Shown here: positions 36,898 through 47,500 of the stretch, piece by piece
Layout of the letters: each line of letters opens with the position of its first letter
Numbering within the stretch: position 1 is the stretch's first letter
Source of the DNA: Granulicella mallensis MP5ACTX8
GTDB lineage: Bacteria; Acidobacteriota; Terriglobia; Terriglobales; Acidobacteriaceae
Reading direction: 5' to 3'
Length of the DNA stretch: 64,000 bases
NCBI RefSeq assembly: GCF_000178955.2
Contig: NC_016631.1
Coordinates: forward strand, 2,418,001 to 2,482,000
Position numbers and translations under genes: made by a program
The notes under the pieces: model-generated
The model's database searches: none
Told to the model about the DNA's origin: nothing
What the model saw: the letters and a program-made list of their open reading frames with translations, nothing else

Positions 36898-37045
36898 TGT
36901 CATCTCGACCGAAGCATGATGGCTTTATCGTCATGCGCAGTGGAGAGACCTGCAGGCTGTTAGTGCTGGCAGTAGTGCTTGCACGAGCAAGCTGCAGGTC
37001 TCTCCACTACGGCGGCAAAAAGCGCCGCCTCCGGTCGAGATGACA
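36898..37045. repeat. 148-nt palindromic element between thyX and the queuosine transporter gene
   Basis: Outer arms TGTCATCTCGACCG (36898-36911) and CGGTCGAGATGACA (37032-37045) are exact reverse complements. Inner arms AGTGGAGAGACCTGCAG (36939-36955) and CTGCAGGTCTCTCCACT (36992-37008) are exact over 17 nt. Small hairpins GCTTGC-ACGA-GCAAGC (36977-36992) and GGCGGC...GCCGCC (37011-37029) lie inside. It has the look of a dispersed REP/MITE-like unit, and the cruciform would separate two convergent genes. Confidence 0.85.
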
Positions 37046-37107
37046 ATGTTTAGGGTTGTATCGAAAATATGGTGTCTCTGCGAGACTTGGTTTTCCCGCC
37101 TTCTGCG

Positions 37108-37815
37108 TTAAAGATTTTGTTCCTGTCTGCCGGTAAAGCGGAACGGATTGAAGTTCGTGTGCGCATCGAAGGTATCGATGCCTTCTGCACGCTTTAGCCA
37201 GCCGATCACGAGATAGGTCAGGGGCGTCGCCAGCACCTCATAGCCGACCTTCAGCAGGTAGCCCACCACGATAATCTCGATGAGCTTATGGGCGGAGAAT
37301 ACCCCGGCGAAGGTGATGACAATGACCAGCGTGGTGTCGACGGCCTGACCTACGACAGTTGAGCCCACGGTGCGCGTCCAGAGCATGCGGCCTTTCGTCA
37401 GGAGCTTGAGCTTGGCCATGGTGAAGGAGTTGGCGAACTCGCCGGCCCAGAAGGCGATCAGGCTGGCGATGAGGATACGCGGCAGAAAGCCGAAGACCGT
37501 AACGAACGCCGCCTGGTTGTGGAACTCCGGATCGGAGGGCAGTGCGATGACCAGGGCCGAGACGGCGTAGAGCAGCGCGGTTCCGAAGAATCCCAGCCAG
37601 ATGGCCCGCCGCGAGGCTGCGTAGCCGTAAATCTCGGTGAAGATGTCGCCGAAGATGTAGGTGATGGGGAAGAGCACCATCGCTCCGCTGGTGGAGAAGG
37701 CAGGAATATGCCAGAACGGCCCAATCCGGATGACCTTCTGCGCGAGCAGGTTCGATACCAGCAGGATGACGACGAAGGCGGTCGTCAGGGCGTCGAGATA
37801 GCGGAATCGAGACAT
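37108..37815 (-). CDS. Queuosine precursor transporter (YhhQ/VUT family)
   Basis: 235 residues with about six helices. Family patterns: VVILLVSNLLAQKV at the start, then FPITYIFGDIFTEIYGYAASRRAIWLGF, FANSFTMAKLKLLTKGRMLWTRTVGSTVVGQAVDT and GYLLKVGYEVLATPLTYLVIGWLK, which are typical of the YhhQ/QPTR group that imports preQ0/preQ1 for tRNA queuosine. It sits in the inner membrane. I looked for a preQ1 riboswitch in the 135 nt between this gene and recA and saw none. It ends close to the palindromic element at 36898-37045. Confidence 0.9.
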   Translation of the reverse strand: MSRFRYLDALTTAFVVILLVSNLLAQKVIRIGPFWHIPAFSTSGAMVLFPITYIFGDIFTEIYGYAASRRAIWLGFFGTALLYAVSALVIALPSDPEFHNQAAFVTVFGFLPRILIASLIAFWAGEFANSFTMAKLKLLTKGRMLWTRTVGSTVVGQAVDTTLVIVITFAGVFSAHKLIEIIVVGYLLKVGYEVLATPLTYLVIGWLKRAEGIDTFDAHTNFNPFRFTGRQEQNL

Positions 37816-37950
37816 GAGATCAGGGTATCGCAGGATGCTGGCGACTTTCGCTTTTCTTTTGCTATGGCCTGAGGTTTAGTGCTAGACTCGGCTTTGACAT
37901 TTCACCTCGGCGTGACCCCAGCTTGAACCTATCTTAAGGAGATAAACATC

Positions 37951-39024
37951 GTGGCAGATGACCGCAGCAAAGCCATAGAAACCGCACTTTCTCAGCTTGA
38001 AAAGCAATTTGGCAAGGGGTCGGTGATGCGGCTCGGCGCGAAAGAGGCGATTGGGCCAATTTCGGTAATCTCTACGGGGTCGATTTCCTTTGACGCGGCG
38101 TTGGGTGTCGGTGGCGTGCCTCGTGGGCGCGTGATCGAGATCTTTGGGCCGGAGAGTTCGGGAAAGACGACCATTACACTGCAGATCATCGCCGAGGCGC
38201 AGAAGAACGGCGGCCTAGCGGCATTTGTGGACGCGGAGCACGCTCTCGATCCGGCTTATGCAAAGAAGCTGGGTGTCGATACCGACAATCTGCTGGTGAG
38301 CCAGCCGGACTACGGCGAACAGGCACTGGAGATCGTCGAAGCGCTGGTTCGTTCGGGCGCCATCGACGTACTGGTGGTGGATTCGGTGGCCGCGCTGGTG
38401 CCGAAGGCTGAGCTTGATGGCGAGATGGGCGATTCGCACATGGGCCTGCAGGCCAGGCTGATGTCGCAGGCGTTGCGCAAATTGACCGGAACAGTGTCGA
38501 AGTCGCGCACCAGCCTGATCTTTATCAACCAGGTTCGCGAGAAGATCGGCGTCATGTTCGGCAACCCGGAGACGACGACCGGCGGACGGGCACTGAAGTT
38601 CTACTCCTCGGTGCGTATCGATATCCGTCGTGTCGGCGCGGTGAAGGAAGGCGATGTTGTCGTCGGCAACCGCACGAAGGTCAAGATTGTAAAGAACAAG
38701 GTAGCGGCACCCTTCCGCGATGCTGAGTTCGACATTCTCTTCGGTGAAGGTATCTCTCGTGAAGGCGACTCGCTGGATCTTGCTGTGCTGCACAATATCG
38801 TCGACAAGGCGGGTGCGTGGTACAGCTACCAGGGTGAGCGTATCGGACAGGGCCGTGAGAATGTACGCGGATTCCTGAAGGAAAATAAAGAGGTCTTCGG
38901 CCGGATCGATAGTGAACTGCGCAAGAAACTCGGAATCAAGCCTGCGGATGATGTTGAGATCCCCGCTGCACCCGTCGATGGCCCAGCCCAGGCGGTTGAA
39001 GCCGTAAAGACACGCCGCGGATAG
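37951..39024 (+). CDS. recA: Recombinase RecA
   Basis: 357 residues from GTG at 37951, preceded by AAGGAGATAAACATC. Walker [10 protein letters not shown] is at residues 66-74, Walker B ([22 protein letters not shown]) near 142-163, and [43 protein letters not shown] covers the L1/L2 DNA-binding loops. RecA forms filaments on single-stranded DNA for recombination and induces the SOS response. No recognisable LexA box was found in the short upstream region, so SOS control is not evident from sequence. Confidence 0.99.
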   Translation: MADDRSKAIETALSQLEKQFGKGSVMRLGAKEAIGPISVISTGSISFDAALGVGGVPRGRVIEIFGPESSGKTTITLQIIAEAQKNGGLAAFVDAEHALDPAYAKKLGVDTDNLLVSQPDYGEQALEIVEALVRSGAIDVLVVDSVAALVPKAELDGEMGDSHMGLQARLMSQALRKLTGTVSKSRTSLIFINQVREKIGVMFGNPETTTGGRALKFYSSVRIDIRRVGAVKEGDVVVGNRTKVKIVKNKVAAPFRDAEFDILFGEGISREGDSLDLAVLHNIVDKAGAWYSYQGERIGQGRENVRGFLKENKEVFGRIDSELRKKLGIKPADDVEIPAAPVDGPAQAVEAVKTRRG

Positions 39025-39041
39025 TTTTGCCTGCAACCCAA

Positions 39042-39076
39042 GTAAAAGCCGTGACGGAAGATCGTCACGGCCTTTA
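39042..39076. terminator. Bidirectional intrinsic terminator after recA
   Basis: The stem GTAAAAGCCGTGACG...CGTCACGGCCTTTAC has a GAAGAT loop and flanking A/T runs. It lies between convergent recA and the CadC-like gene and can act on both. Confidence 0.9.
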
Positions 39077-39092
39077 CTTTTTAAATTCCTTC

Positions 39093-41447
39093 TCAGCGGG
39101 CTGGGTGCAGGTGCTCGTAGAGGTGCAGGAGTTTTATCGGAGGGAAGTCTGTGTCGGCATTCTTCCAGACCTCTTCGAGTTGCTGGAACTGGGCGGTGGC
39201 CTCCTGCGAGTTGCCGCTGAGTTGTAGCGCATGGCCCAGCTCAAGCTGTGACAGAAGGATGTAGGGGGAGTTGGGAGAGGCGGCGCGGTGATCGAGTACG
39301 CTGCGGAACTCGGCGGACGCCTGTTGCCAGTGGCGGCCCTGGAGATAGGCGAGGCCTCGGTAGTAGGCGGGGGAGAGGCCCATGACGACGACCTGGTCAT
39401 AGGGACGAGCTGGTTCCAGGGCTTTAACGGCTTCGTCAGGCTGGTTGTGTTGCATGGCAATCGCGGCATTGACGGAGGGCAGTTCCACAAATTGAAGCTG
39501 TGTGTCGAGTGGAGATTCGGCGGTTGCTTTCCTGGAGATTGCCTCCGCGCGGGCGATCTGTCCGATTCTGGCCAGGGCTAGCGCAGCGCCGGCTTCTACC
39601 TCGATATTGTGCGGTGCATAGTGCAAGGCCTCTTCCGCGAGCTGTGCTGCCTGAGCGGGGCGTCCGGCATCTGCGTCGAGGCCTGCCTGTTCCACGATGA
39701 TCTCCGCGGCGAATTCGGGCAGATTGTTGGCAATGGCATTTTGCCTGGCGGTAACGAAGCCGCGGTCGGCTTCTGCCTGCCGTCCGCGATAGAACGATAC
39801 GGCGGCGATTTCATTCAGCATGGCGCTTTGTTGCGCTGCGCCCTGCACGAATTGTGTCTGGTGCTGCATCACGGCTTCGTTATTCTGCACGAATGCACTC
39901 TTGTAGCAGGCGACATGGAAGGCGACGGCGCTATCGTTTGCATGGGCGGGGTCATTGCAGAGGCGGTTGAGTTCTGTGTAGTTGCCCGATCGCAGGTCGG
40001 CCTCGGCAAGTACGGAATAGGGCAGAAGGATAGACGGGTCGAGTTCAATCGCCTTGCGTGCATACGGGGCGGCCTTTTGAGGTTGTCCAAGTATGTTGTA
40101 CTCGACCGCGAGATTATTGACCGGAACGATGTCGCGCGGGTAGAGGCTCATCCACAGTTGATAGACCTCGATGGCCCGGTGGACTTCGCCGGTGTAGAAG
40201 CTGTAGTAGGCGGAGGAGATGTAGAGCTTCTCCCGATCCGTGGTGCGCTCGCGAAGGTCGAATGCCTTCTGGGCATAGATGCGGCTGAGCGAGCTTTCTC
40301 CGGCATTGGAATAGCTGCGGCCCAACTGCAGATAGGCGAGTGCGAACTGCGGATCGAAGTCGATGGCGAGCTTGTAGAAGGTCTGCGACTCGGTGTACAG
40401 GCCGGTGGCATGTTTTTCTTCGCCGAGCCGGAAGGCATTCAATGCGGCGACAGAACTGGTTGTCGCCTGGACCAGCGGAACGCTGAACTTTTGCAATGAT
40501 TCTTCAGACTCGCCGAGCCTGAGACGCATCTTCTCGCTGGCCTGACCCAGCGCATCGAGTATACCTGCCTGGGAGTCGGTCTTTACCGACTCTGTGCCAA
40601 GACGGCGGCCGTTGGAACATCGCCAGGCGTCGATCTGCAGTTCGTAGCCCTGGCCGTGCGAGGTGAGCTCGCCGGTCAACAGGGCATGTGCGTTGCTCTG
40701 CCGGCAGGCCTGCATCTCTTCCGCGAGGCTGGCATCGGCGTTCTTCAGGAGATGCGCAAAGCTGTCGCGAGACACCAGTCTGAGGTAGGGCGACTCCTCC
40801 ATCTTGATGCGGAAGGGAAGCGACAGCACGTCGTCGTAGTTGTGATTGCCGCTGCGGTTGAGGAAGCCGCCGATGGCGACGCTGTCATGGCTATGAATGA
40901 GCGGCTGACGCTGACGCCAGATGTAAAAGAGTGCTGTCGCGAGCGGAAGAGCCGCTCCGCAGAGAGCGAGGAGGAGGCGGCGGCGTCCACGGCGCGGTGG
41001 GGTCCCGTCCAATGCTATCTGGGAAGGCGGAACGATCTGGAGGCTTGGTGCGACAGGGGCCAGAGGCTCCGAGGGGGCGAGGGCTGGGGTGTCGAAGATG
41101 GGAGAGGCCTCGCCGATGAACCTGTATCCGCGGCGGGCGATCGTCTCAATAAATTGGGGGGAGGCTGCGTCGTCGCGGAGTGCTTCGCGAAGCTTGGCGG
41201 CGGCGACGCGGAGATTATTGTCGAACTCGACGAAGGTCTTCTCGTCCCAAAGCCGGTTGCGAAGCTCTTCCCGGGTGACGATCTGGCCCGGCTGCTCGAG
41301 TAGAACGAGCAGCATCCGGAAGGGGATCTCCTGAAGGCGAACCCTCATGCCGTTGTGGAAAAGTACTCCCGCACCGATCCTGACCTCAAAGGGGCCGAAA
41401 CGATAGCCGTCACAAGGCCGGGGAGATGGAGTTGAAGCGGGGTTCAC
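39093..41447 (-). CDS. CadC-like membrane regulator: winged-helix DNA-binding domain, one transmembrane helix and TPR repeats
   Basis: 784 residues from GTG at 41447. An OmpR/ToxR-type winged-helix domain (about 12-108: FGPFEVRIGAGVLFHNGMRVRLQEIPFRMLLVLLEQPGQIVTREELRNRLW..RRGYRFIGE) is at the N-terminus. It is followed by a proline-rich linker, one transmembrane helix (RRRLLLALCGAALPLATALFYIW, about 153-175), and then about 600 periplasmic residues with TPR repeats. There is no receiver domain, so it is a one-component, membrane-bound regulator. It is divergent from the gene pair at 41647-48465 and so is the likely regulator of that pair, by analogy with other CadC-type regulators. Confidence 0.85.
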   Translation of the reverse strand: MNPASTPSPRPCDGYRFGPFEVRIGAGVLFHNGMRVRLQEIPFRMLLVLLEQPGQIVTREELRNRLWDEKTFVEFDNNLRVAAAKLREALRDDAASPQFIETIARRGYRFIGEASPIFDTPALAPSEPLAPVAPSLQIVPPSQIALDGTPPRRGRRRLLLALCGAALPLATALFYIWRQRQPLIHSHDSVAIGGFLNRSGNHNYDDVLSLPFRIKMEESPYLRLVSRDSFAHLLKNADASLAEEMQACRQSNAHALLTGELTSHGQGYELQIDAWRCSNGRRLGTESVKTDSQAGILDALGQASEKMRLRLGESEESLQKFSVPLVQATTSSVAALNAFRLGEEKHATGLYTESQTFYKLAIDFDPQFALAYLQLGRSYSNAGESSLSRIYAQKAFDLRERTTDREKLYISSAYYSFYTGEVHRAIEVYQLWMSLYPRDIVPVNNLAVEYNILGQPQKAAPYARKAIELDPSILLPYSVLAEADLRSGNYTELNRLCNDPAHANDSAVAFHVACYKSAFVQNNEAVMQHQTQFVQGAAQQSAMLNEIAAVSFYRGRQAEADRGFVTARQNAIANNLPEFAAEIIVEQAGLDADAGRPAQAAQLAEEALHYAPHNIEVEAGAALALARIGQIARAEAISRKATAESPLDTQLQFVELPSVNAAIAMQHNQPDEAVKALEPARPYDQVVVMGLSPAYYRGLAYLQGRHWQQASAEFRSVLDHRAASPNSPYILLSQLELGHALQLSGNSQEATAQFQQLEEVWKNADTDFPPIKLLHLYEHLHPAR

Positions 41448-41646
41448 GGAATCATGATATCAACCCCAAATGGCAGATAAGGCTGGACATGAAACCGGGT
41501 TGGATGTGGAAGAGGCTTCAGGAACGGGGTTAGAACTCGTCGAGTTGATTAAGTAAGTTTATGAAAAAGAATAGTTTGTTTGTTAATGGGCTCTTAATAA
41601 TCAATTACTTTGACATCGAGGGGGGAGGAAAGTTTATTAGGGGGCA

Positions 41647-44478
41647 ATGCCGACAACCAATCGTAGTGCCCGCGCCTTTGCGATGTCCTTTAGACGTATC
41701 CGTGGCCTAACCGTCGCTGTTGTGTGTCAACTTGGATTGCTGTTTACACCTTCTGCCTTGAAGGCTCAGACGGCGACCGTATCGATCCTGCACTCTTTTG
41801 CAGGGACTACGGATAGCCAGGGACCGTACGCTGGGGTGATCCAGGCGGGGGATGGGAACCTGTACGGTACGACCCTCGGGAATTTTTCTACGGACAATGG
41901 TTCCATCTTTCAGATCACTCCTTCGGGTACGTTAACTCCGCTCTATTCGTTCGTGGGTGGCAGTGATAGCGCCACCCCCTTTGCTGGGTTGATTCAGGGA
42001 GACGATGGCGGGTTCTATGGGACGACCTATGGAGACATCGGGGTTACCGATGGTTCAATTTTCAAGTTGCCCTTTGGGAGCACTACGCTGGACACTCTCT
42101 TTACGTTCACCGGCGATGCGAATGGAAGTATTCCTACTTCTGCTTTGGTAGAGAGCACTGATGGCAGCTACTACGGTGGGACCTCAAGTGGTGGTAGTGG
42201 GAATGGCACACTCTTCAAGATCACTTCAGACGGAACGTTGACGACGGTAGCCCCCTTTAAAAACAAGCTCCTTGGAGCCGCTCCTTCCGGTCCGCCTGTC
42301 GAATACACCGACGGCAACTTCTACGGCACGACCTCCGGCGGCGGAGGCAGTGATTTTGGGGCCTTCTACCAACTAACGCCAACAGGTGAGTACACGGTGC
42401 TCTATAGCTTTACTGGAACGGGGGATGGCGCGGCTCCTACAGGCACACCGGTGGTTGGAAGTGACGGTAATTTTTACGGAACGACAGGTCAGAGTGGAGC
42501 CGTTACAACACCTGACAAGAATGGCACGATCTATAAGATGACTCCCGGCGGGGTTCTTACGACTCTGCATGTCTTCAATGGCACAACGGATGGTGCAGGT
42601 CCCGTAGGTCTATTTATGGGGAGCGATGGCAACTTGTACGGAGCTGCCGGCCTGGGTGTCAACGGCAACGGAACACTCTTCGAGATTACGACTTCGGGCG
42701 CATTTACGGTCTTATACTCCTTTGGCGGCACGGCGGGAGATGGGAATGGTCCCGCTGCCCTCGTTCAGGCAAGCGACGGCAACTTCTATGGAACGACCTC
42801 CGGCGGTGGTGCGAACGCCATGGGTACAGTCTTCAAGCTGACGACGGCGACAGCCTTACCCGCCCCCGTGCAAATCACTTCGAGTGCCAGCACGATTCCG
42901 CTGGGAACGCCTGTGACCTTGAACTGGCAGGTTCTGAATGCGTTTTCACAGACGCTGCGGAACTGCTATGCGAGCGTGCAGACGACGGCTTCAGGTCCCG
43001 GAGCCTGGACGGGGCTTCAGAAGGGTACATATAACGCTACGACGCATATCTACTCGGGTTCGGCCACGATTACACCGACGGCTTCAGGTCCCTATACCTA
43101 TGGCCTGACCTGTGGTGGTGTTGAGTCCGGAACCGCGACCGTTACCGTGGGTGGAGCACAGACGCTTGTTGTCACTACCAGCAACCTGCCGCAGGCGCGT
43201 GTTGGTGTGGACTATTCGACAGCACTCGTTGCCTCGGGTGGCGTGCTGCCTTACACCTGGAGCCTGACGGTGGGCTCGCTTCCCGCGGGACTTACCTTGA
43301 ATGCAAGCTCGGGTGTGATCTCAGGCAAGCCGACAGTGCCAGGGATGGCGAATTTTACGGTTCAGGTAAAGGACTCCGATCCGACTCCGGCGACGGCCAC
43401 GGCAAGCCTGGGCATGACGGTTGTTCAGCCGCTGGTGATTACGACAATGAGCCTTCCCGCCGTGCGGGTGGGATCGACCTATTCGCAGACCCTGACGGCT
43501 ACAGGCGGCACGCCGCCTTATATCTGGAAGCAATCCAGCGGAAATCTTCCCGCAGGCCTCCAACTGTCCTCCGCCGGTGTGATCTCAGGTACAGTGACGG
43601 CGGCAGGTCCCGCGACGTTTGCCGTGAGCGTATCGGATTCTGCTGCTCCCGTTACACAGTCTGTGACGGGCAACCTGAGCATCGTTGCGGAGCCGCTCAT
43701 CGTTCCTACAGGTGCTGTGACCCTGAGTCCGTCGACGATCTCGATCGGGCAGACGACCACGGTGACGCTGAACCTTTCGGCTCCGGCAGGATCTCCTGTC
43801 GCGACGGGCAATGTTCAGTTCGTAGCCAATGGTGCGAACTTCGGCTCGCCGGTGCCGGTGATGAATGGTTCGGCTTCGCTGACGAGTCCGGCGTTCAACG
43901 CGACGGGCAGCTATGAGATTACGGCGAACTACACGGGCGATCCGAACTACGTAGCTCTGAACTTTCCGCCCGCCATCCTGGCGGTGACGACAGCTCCGGC
44001 GTTGGCGATCCAGGCGACGCCCAGTGTGCTGAGTGCGACGTCGGGGACAGCGGCTATGACGAGCATCGCGGTCTATAACGCGAATGGTGCGGCAATCAAG
44101 TTTGCGTGCAGTGGACTGCCCGTGAATGCTGTCTGCAATTTTGGCCCGCTGAGCTCTACGGGTACGACGTCGCTACAGATTGCCGCTTACACCACAGCCA
44201 GCCTGTCCCGGCCTGAGTTGCGCGGACGGTCCATCGCTCTGAATCTCGCATGGCTGTTGCCCGGAGTGCTTGCACTGGGAGCTTTCGCGCGCAAGCGACG
44301 GCGGGTCGTACTGCTGGGAATAGCGGCCCTGTTGCTGGTGGCTACGACGTCTCTGAGTGGATGCTCTGGAGGCAGTCCTGCCACGGCGGATTCGCCGAAG
44401 GGAACCAGCTCTGTCGTGGTGACAGCGACTGTGGGATCACAGACGGCTTCCACCCTGATTACGTTGACCGTGCAGTAA
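41647..44478 (+). CDS. Secreted GloVer-repeat protein with Ig-like domains and C-terminal TM-Arg-lipobox cassette
   Basis: 943 residues. The signal peptide sits either right after the ATG at 41647 or after an internal ATG at 41686 (MSFRRIRGLTVAVVCQLGLLF...SALKAQ). Residues about 30-400 hold repeats of about 50 residues with DGNLYGTT-like cores, as in the choice-of-anchor GloVer repeat family. Residues about 480-700 form putative Ig-like (He_PIG-type) domains (PLVITTMSLPAVRVGSTYSQTLTATGGTPPY). A cysteine-containing domain (FACSGLPVNAVCNF) precedes a C-terminal cassette: transmembrane helix (about 861-879), RKRRR, second hydrophobic helix, LSGCSG (about 903-907) and a beta-strand tail. It is followed 63 nt later by the S53 peptidase gene. 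Confidence 0.85.
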   Translation: MPTTNRSARAFAMSFRRIRGLTVAVVCQLGLLFTPSALKAQTATVSILHSFAGTTDSQGPYAGVIQAGDGNLYGTTLGNFSTDNGSIFQITPSGTLTPLYSFVGGSDSATPFAGLIQGDDGGFYGTTYGDIGVTDGSIFKLPFGSTTLDTLFTFTGDANGSIPTSALVESTDGSYYGGTSSGGSGNGTLFKITSDGTLTTVAPFKNKLLGAAPSGPPVEYTDGNFYGTTSGGGGSDFGAFYQLTPTGEYTVLYSFTGTGDGAAPTGTPVVGSDGNFYGTTGQSGAVTTPDKNGTIYKMTPGGVLTTLHVFNGTTDGAGPVGLFMGSDGNLYGAAGLGVNGNGTLFEITTSGAFTVLYSFGGTAGDGNGPAALVQASDGNFYGTTSGGGANAMGTVFKLTTATALPAPVQITSSASTIPLGTPVTLNWQVLNAFSQTLRNCYASVQTTASGPGAWTGLQKGTYNATTHIYSGSATITPTASGPYTYGLTCGGVESGTATVTVGGAQTLVVTTSNLPQARVGVDYSTALVASGGVLPYTWSLTVGSLPAGLTLNASSGVISGKPTVPGMANFTVQVKDSDPTPATATASLGMTVVQPLVITTMSLPAVRVGSTYSQTLTATGGTPPYIWKQSSGNLPAGLQLSSAGVISGTVTAAGPATFAVSVSDSAAPVTQSVTGNLSIVAEPLIVPTGAVTLSPSTISIGQTTTVTLNLSAPAGSPVATGNVQFVANGANFGSPVPVMNGSASLTSPAFNATGSYEITANYTGDPNYVALNFPPAILAVTTAPALAIQATPSVLSATSGTAAMTSIAVYNANGAAIKFACSGLPVNAVCNFGPLSSTGTTSLQIAAYTTASLSRPELRGRSIALNLAWLLPGVLALGAFARKRRRVVLLGIAALLLVATTSLSGCSGGSPATADSPKGTSSVVVTATVGSQTASTLITLTVQ

Positions 44479-44541
44479 AGACACGAATGCAGGGCAGTCG
44501 ATACTGACCCTCTTCCACTTCTCTTTCTCTAAGGATGGTTC

Positions 44542-47500
44542 ATGACGCGCATTCGTTCTTTTACTTCAGCTTGCTGCAAGGGTTCTCTGGCGTTGATGTT
44601 GTTAGGCGCCTCCATGGTGTCGGTTCAGAGGATGTCAGCTCAGAGCGTCAAGGTCGCCTCGCGCGTTACCGCCGCGGTGGACAACAACGTTCGTACAACG
44701 CTGAAGGGAAATACTCCCTTTCAGGTGCAGGCTTCCGTTGATCGCGGAGCGCTGCCAGATTCTACGCCGGCCAACAGCATGCTGATCGTGCTGAAGCGCT
44801 CGGAGACGCAGGAGATGCAGCTTCGGCAGACCATGAATGACCTGCATAATCCGGCGTCGGCCAGCTATCACAAATGGCTGAAGCCGTCGGATTTCGCGCA
44901 GCAGTTTGCTCCCGCGGACCAGGACGTTCAGGCGGTGTCGAACTGGCTGGCGAGCCAGGGCTTTACGGTAAACCAGGTCTCGAAGGGCAAAGCCGCGATT
45001 CAGTTTTCGGGCACGGCGGGACAGGTGCGCAATTCGTTTCATACGGAGTTACATACGTATGTAAGGAACGGTGTCACCTTCCACTCCAACAACCAGGACC
45101 CGCAGATTCCATCGGCACTGTATCCTGTTGTCTCGGGTATCGCGGCTTTGAACGACATCCAGCCCCAGAGCCACACACGCATCCTCGGCAAGGCCAGTTT
45201 CAATCCGAAGACGCATGCATCCGTGCCGCAGTGGAGCTATCCGGCTGATGCAGGCGGAGTGTACCTCACCGTGGCACCGGGCGATTTCGCTCTGCAGTAT
45301 GACGTAAACCCCATCTACAAAGCGGGCTATACCGGAACCGGCGAAACCATCGGCATTGTGAGCCAGGCGAATGTCGACAATACCGTGGTGAGCAACTATC
45401 GCAAGCTCTTTGGCTTCTCTCCTACGAATCTGCCTTCGACGATTGTGGATGGATTCGATCCTGGAACCAACGGGGATGGTGCGGGAGATGAGGCGGATCT
45501 GGACGTCGAGGTGAGTGGCTCCGTAGCTCCCGATGCAAAGATCCTGCTGTATACGGGGTATGACACCTCGGTGACCTCGGGTCTGTTTACTGCGGCGATC
45601 CATGCCGTAGATGACGATACTGCGGATGTGATCAGCATGAGCTACGGCATCTGCGAGCCGACGCTGGGGCTGTCCGGTAACCTTCTCTTCAATAACCTGT
45701 GGTCGCAGGCCGCGGCGCAGGGTGAGTCTGTCTTTGTATCTACCGGTGACAGTGGTTCGGCAGGTTGCGACAATGGACAGCCACAGGCAGAGGGTGGGAT
45801 TGCTGTAAATGGCATCGCCTCCACCCCCTATAACGTTGCCGTAGGCGGAACGGATTTCTACTACAGTAGTTACAACTCAGGCAACTTCCAAGGCCAGATC
45901 GATCAATATTGGAACACCACTGGAAGCACCGGTCCGATGGTTTCGTTGTTGCAACCCGCCCCGGAGCAGCCGTGGAATAACGCCTTCGGCCTGAATGTAG
46001 CCAGTGGTCCTACCGACCAGACGACCTCCAGTGGCAGTGGCGGCATGAGTAGCTGTACCGAGGGTACGGAAGACCCGTCTACCGCCAGCATCCTCTCCCC
46101 GACGGGCAAGTACATCTCCTGCAGCGGTGGGTATGCCAAGCCTTCATGGCAGACGGGTGTGGGTGTGCCGAAGGATGGCGCGCGCGATATCCCCGACGTG
46201 AGCTTGTTTGCTGCGAATGGATATAACTTCTCTTACTGGCCTATCTGCGTCGCGCCGACAGATTGCTCCACCGCGAATCTTGATCCGACCACGGGCGCTG
46301 TCACGATTACTGGTATCGGCGGTACCTCGGCTTCTGCTCCAGCCATGGCCGGTATCATGACGCTGATCGATCAGGCACAAAAGGGCCGGCAGGGAAATCC
46401 GAACTATGTGTTGTATGCCCTGGCGGCACAGGTGCCTTCGGCCTTCCACGATGTGACGGTGGGCAGCAACAACGTTCCCTGTGTGACGGGTTCTGCCAAT
46501 TGCACGCTGGATACGAATGGCGATGGTTTCTATTCTCTGCAGGTATATCCCGCAGGCGTCGGATACGATCTTGCCACTGGTCTGGGATCGATCGATGCCA
46601 ATGTTCTGCTGACGAACTGGAACAAGGTCACCTTCAAATCCACCGCAACGAACCTGACACTTTCATCGACAACCTTTGCGCATGGCACACCGGTTACGGT
46701 GACATCGACGGTTGTCTCCTCCGGTGGAACACCCACCGGTTCGGTGGCCCTGGTGAACACGACCACTCCGGCCGGTGCGGGGATCGGCACGATTGCCCTG
46801 GCCTCGGGAACAGGGCAGGCGCTGCTGACCTCTCTCCCTGCGGGGAACTATAACCTGGTGGCGCAATACGGCGGCGATGGCACCTTTGCTGCCAGTACGT
46901 CCATGCCCGTCAGCCTGATGGTGACGCCTGAGAGTTCAGCCGTGGCCGTTTCGGGCACTTACTTTGGTGTGGACGCGAACGGAAACACGTTGCCGGGCGT
47001 TCCATTCACGAACGGCATCACTGCACAGTACGGAAGCTTCTTCGATATTGATGCGAAGGTGTATGGAGCTTCGTCGAGCGCGGCTGCTCCGGATGGAATT
47101 GCCACGGGAGTGATCACGGTCATCGATAACGGCACTCCACTCACGACGTTGAACCTGAACTCTTATGGGTTAGCGGAACTCCAGACGGGCTCACTGGGAG
47201 CTGGAACACATAGCCTGGTCTTCTCCTACGGTGGAGATGGTAGCTTCAATGCTTCACAGTCGGCGGCGTACACGATCACCGTGGTGAAGGGGGTACCGCA
47301 GATTTATATCGGCAATTCGGTGCCGGCGGCTGTCCCGGTCAATGGAACGCTGTCAGTTCCGGTTGAGGTTTCAAGTGACAACGGTCAGTTGCCTGTAGGC
47401 GGAACAGTCACTGTAACGTTCGGGAGCCAATCGCAGACAGTTACCTTGACGCAGTTCAATTTTGGCGGCCTGGTCAATACAGGTACAGGAACGGCTACGT

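Noticed and set aside
37816..37950. A preQ1 riboswitch in front of the queuosine precursor transporter gene
   Set aside because: The expected hairpin-pseudoknot pattern and C-rich loop were not found in this stretch.
37816..37950. A LexA box upstream of recA
   Set aside because: Only loose matches such as GAACCTATCTTA; no good palindrome of either the GAAC-N4-GTTC or GTTC-N7-GTTC type.
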